Shown here: positions 4,951 to 5,322 of the stretch, piece by piece
Layout of the letters: every line of letters starts with the position of its first letter
How positions within the stretch are numbered: the first letter of the stretch is position 1
Origin: an uncultured bacterium
Lineage (GTDB): Bacteria > Actinomycetota > Actinomycetes > S36-B12
Assembly: GCA_903908025.1 (NCBI GenBank)
Contig: CAIVQM010000467.1
Location: 1 to 5,322 of the forward strand
Direction: 5' to 3'
Length of the DNA stretch: 5,322 nt
The notes under the pieces: generated by a model
Seen by the model: the letters and a program-made list of their open reading frames with translations, nothing else
The model's database searches: none
What the model was told of the DNA's origin: nothing
Translations under genes and position numbers: made by a program

Positions 4951-5322
4951 GCCATCGTCTTGCCCACGCAGGGTCGGCGCGATCGCCGTCACGCACAGGG
5001 CGAGGGAGACGGCCCCCGCATCTGGTGTCCCTAGGCTGCGTTCTGCGAGAGGTCGGGCGCGCCCGATCCGGGGCCGTAGCGCTGCCGTCTCCTGCGCGGC
5101 CGCTGTCGCCGCGCCAGCCGCGTCGGACCACGCAACTGCCAGGTCGGCTCCCTCGTCGAGGCGCGTGTCCAAGGTGTCCAGGAAGGGCACGTAGGAGTCG
5201 ATCATCGTCTTGTCGCCGAGTTCAGCCCCACCACGTGCCTGGAGCGCATCGAGGCCCGAGCGCAGGGCTGTCGCAAGATCGGTGGGGGTGATTGTCGGGG
5301 CCTCGTCGCCGAGACGTGAACC
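4939..5322 (-). CDS. DhaL domain of dihydroxyacetone kinase, C-terminal part (start outside window)
   Basis: The frame is open from the right edge to TGA (4941-4939), giving 127 C-terminal residues. DhaL motifs are GDKTMID at visible residues 36-42, an Ala-rich helix with SDAAGAATAAAQET, IGRARPLAERSLG (86-98) and TPDAGA (99-104), where the family usually has DPGA. DhaL binds the nucleotide and transfers phosphate to dihydroxyacetone held by DhaK; it works either with ATP (as part of a fused kinase) or with a phosphotransferase-charged ADP. A whole DhaL is about 200 residues, so the visible part is its C-terminal 60% or so. It could be a separate subunit or the end of a fused DhaK-DhaL chain; the start beyond 5322 would decide. 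An internal ATG at 5205 is not the start, since GDKT precedes it. Confidence 0.88.
   Translation of the reverse strand, partial: GSRLGDEAPTITPTDLATALRSGLDALQARGGAELGDKTMIDSYVPFLDTLDTRLDEGADLAVAWSDAAGAATAAAQETAALRPRIGRARPLAERSLGTPDAGAVSLALCVTAIAPTLRGQDDGSGV

Noticed and set aside
4939..5205. Self-standing 88-residue minus-strand protein starting at ATG 5205
   Set aside because: The frame continues open to the window edge, and DhaL homology (GDKT and the helix before it) extends upstream of that ATG.

Overview
The window is GC-rich, densely packed bacterial DNA that most likely comes from an actinomycete. The grounds are the family mix (DUF885, DUF2332, DUF4126, PlsC), the GC-biased third codon positions, and five genes whose start codons sit exactly where a leaderless transcript would begin. 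No genus can be named from the sequence alone. The window holds eight protein genes, two of them cut by the edges. I saw no RNA gene, insertion sequence or CRISPR array.

Layout. Minus 1-513 is the N-terminal half or less of a DUF885 protein, divergent from a DUF2332 protein (plus 553-1581); the 39 bp between them carry a back-to-back pair of -10 motifs. The DUF2332 gene converges with, and overlaps by 8 bp, a minus-strand pair: a PlsC-type acyltransferase (3114-2392) followed through a GTGA overlap by a glutamyl-tRNA synthetase-like protein (2395-1574). The acyltransferase is divergent from a plus-strand run of four genes: a DUF4126 membrane protein (3160-3744), two small Nif11-leader peptides (3772-4002 and 4129-4371), and an isochorismatase-fold cysteine hydrolase (4390-4950). 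The hydrolase converges with, and overlaps by 12 bp, the C-terminal part of a DhaL-type dihydroxyacetone kinase (minus 5322-4939).

The most interesting part is 3160-4950. The two peptides are recent duplicates with nearly the same 68-residue leader ending in a Gly-Gly site, yet their short C-terminal segments (8 and 12 residues) are unrelated except that both end in Cys. That is the signature of RiPP (ribosomally made, post-translationally modified peptide) precursors. No recognisable RiPP maturase or peptidase-transporter lies in the window, so either the modifying enzymes are elsewhere or the membrane protein and cysteine hydrolase belong to an unusual minimal system. This grouping is inferred from position only. 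The peptide genes carry strong GGAGG ribosome sites, unlike the five apparently leaderless genes around them.
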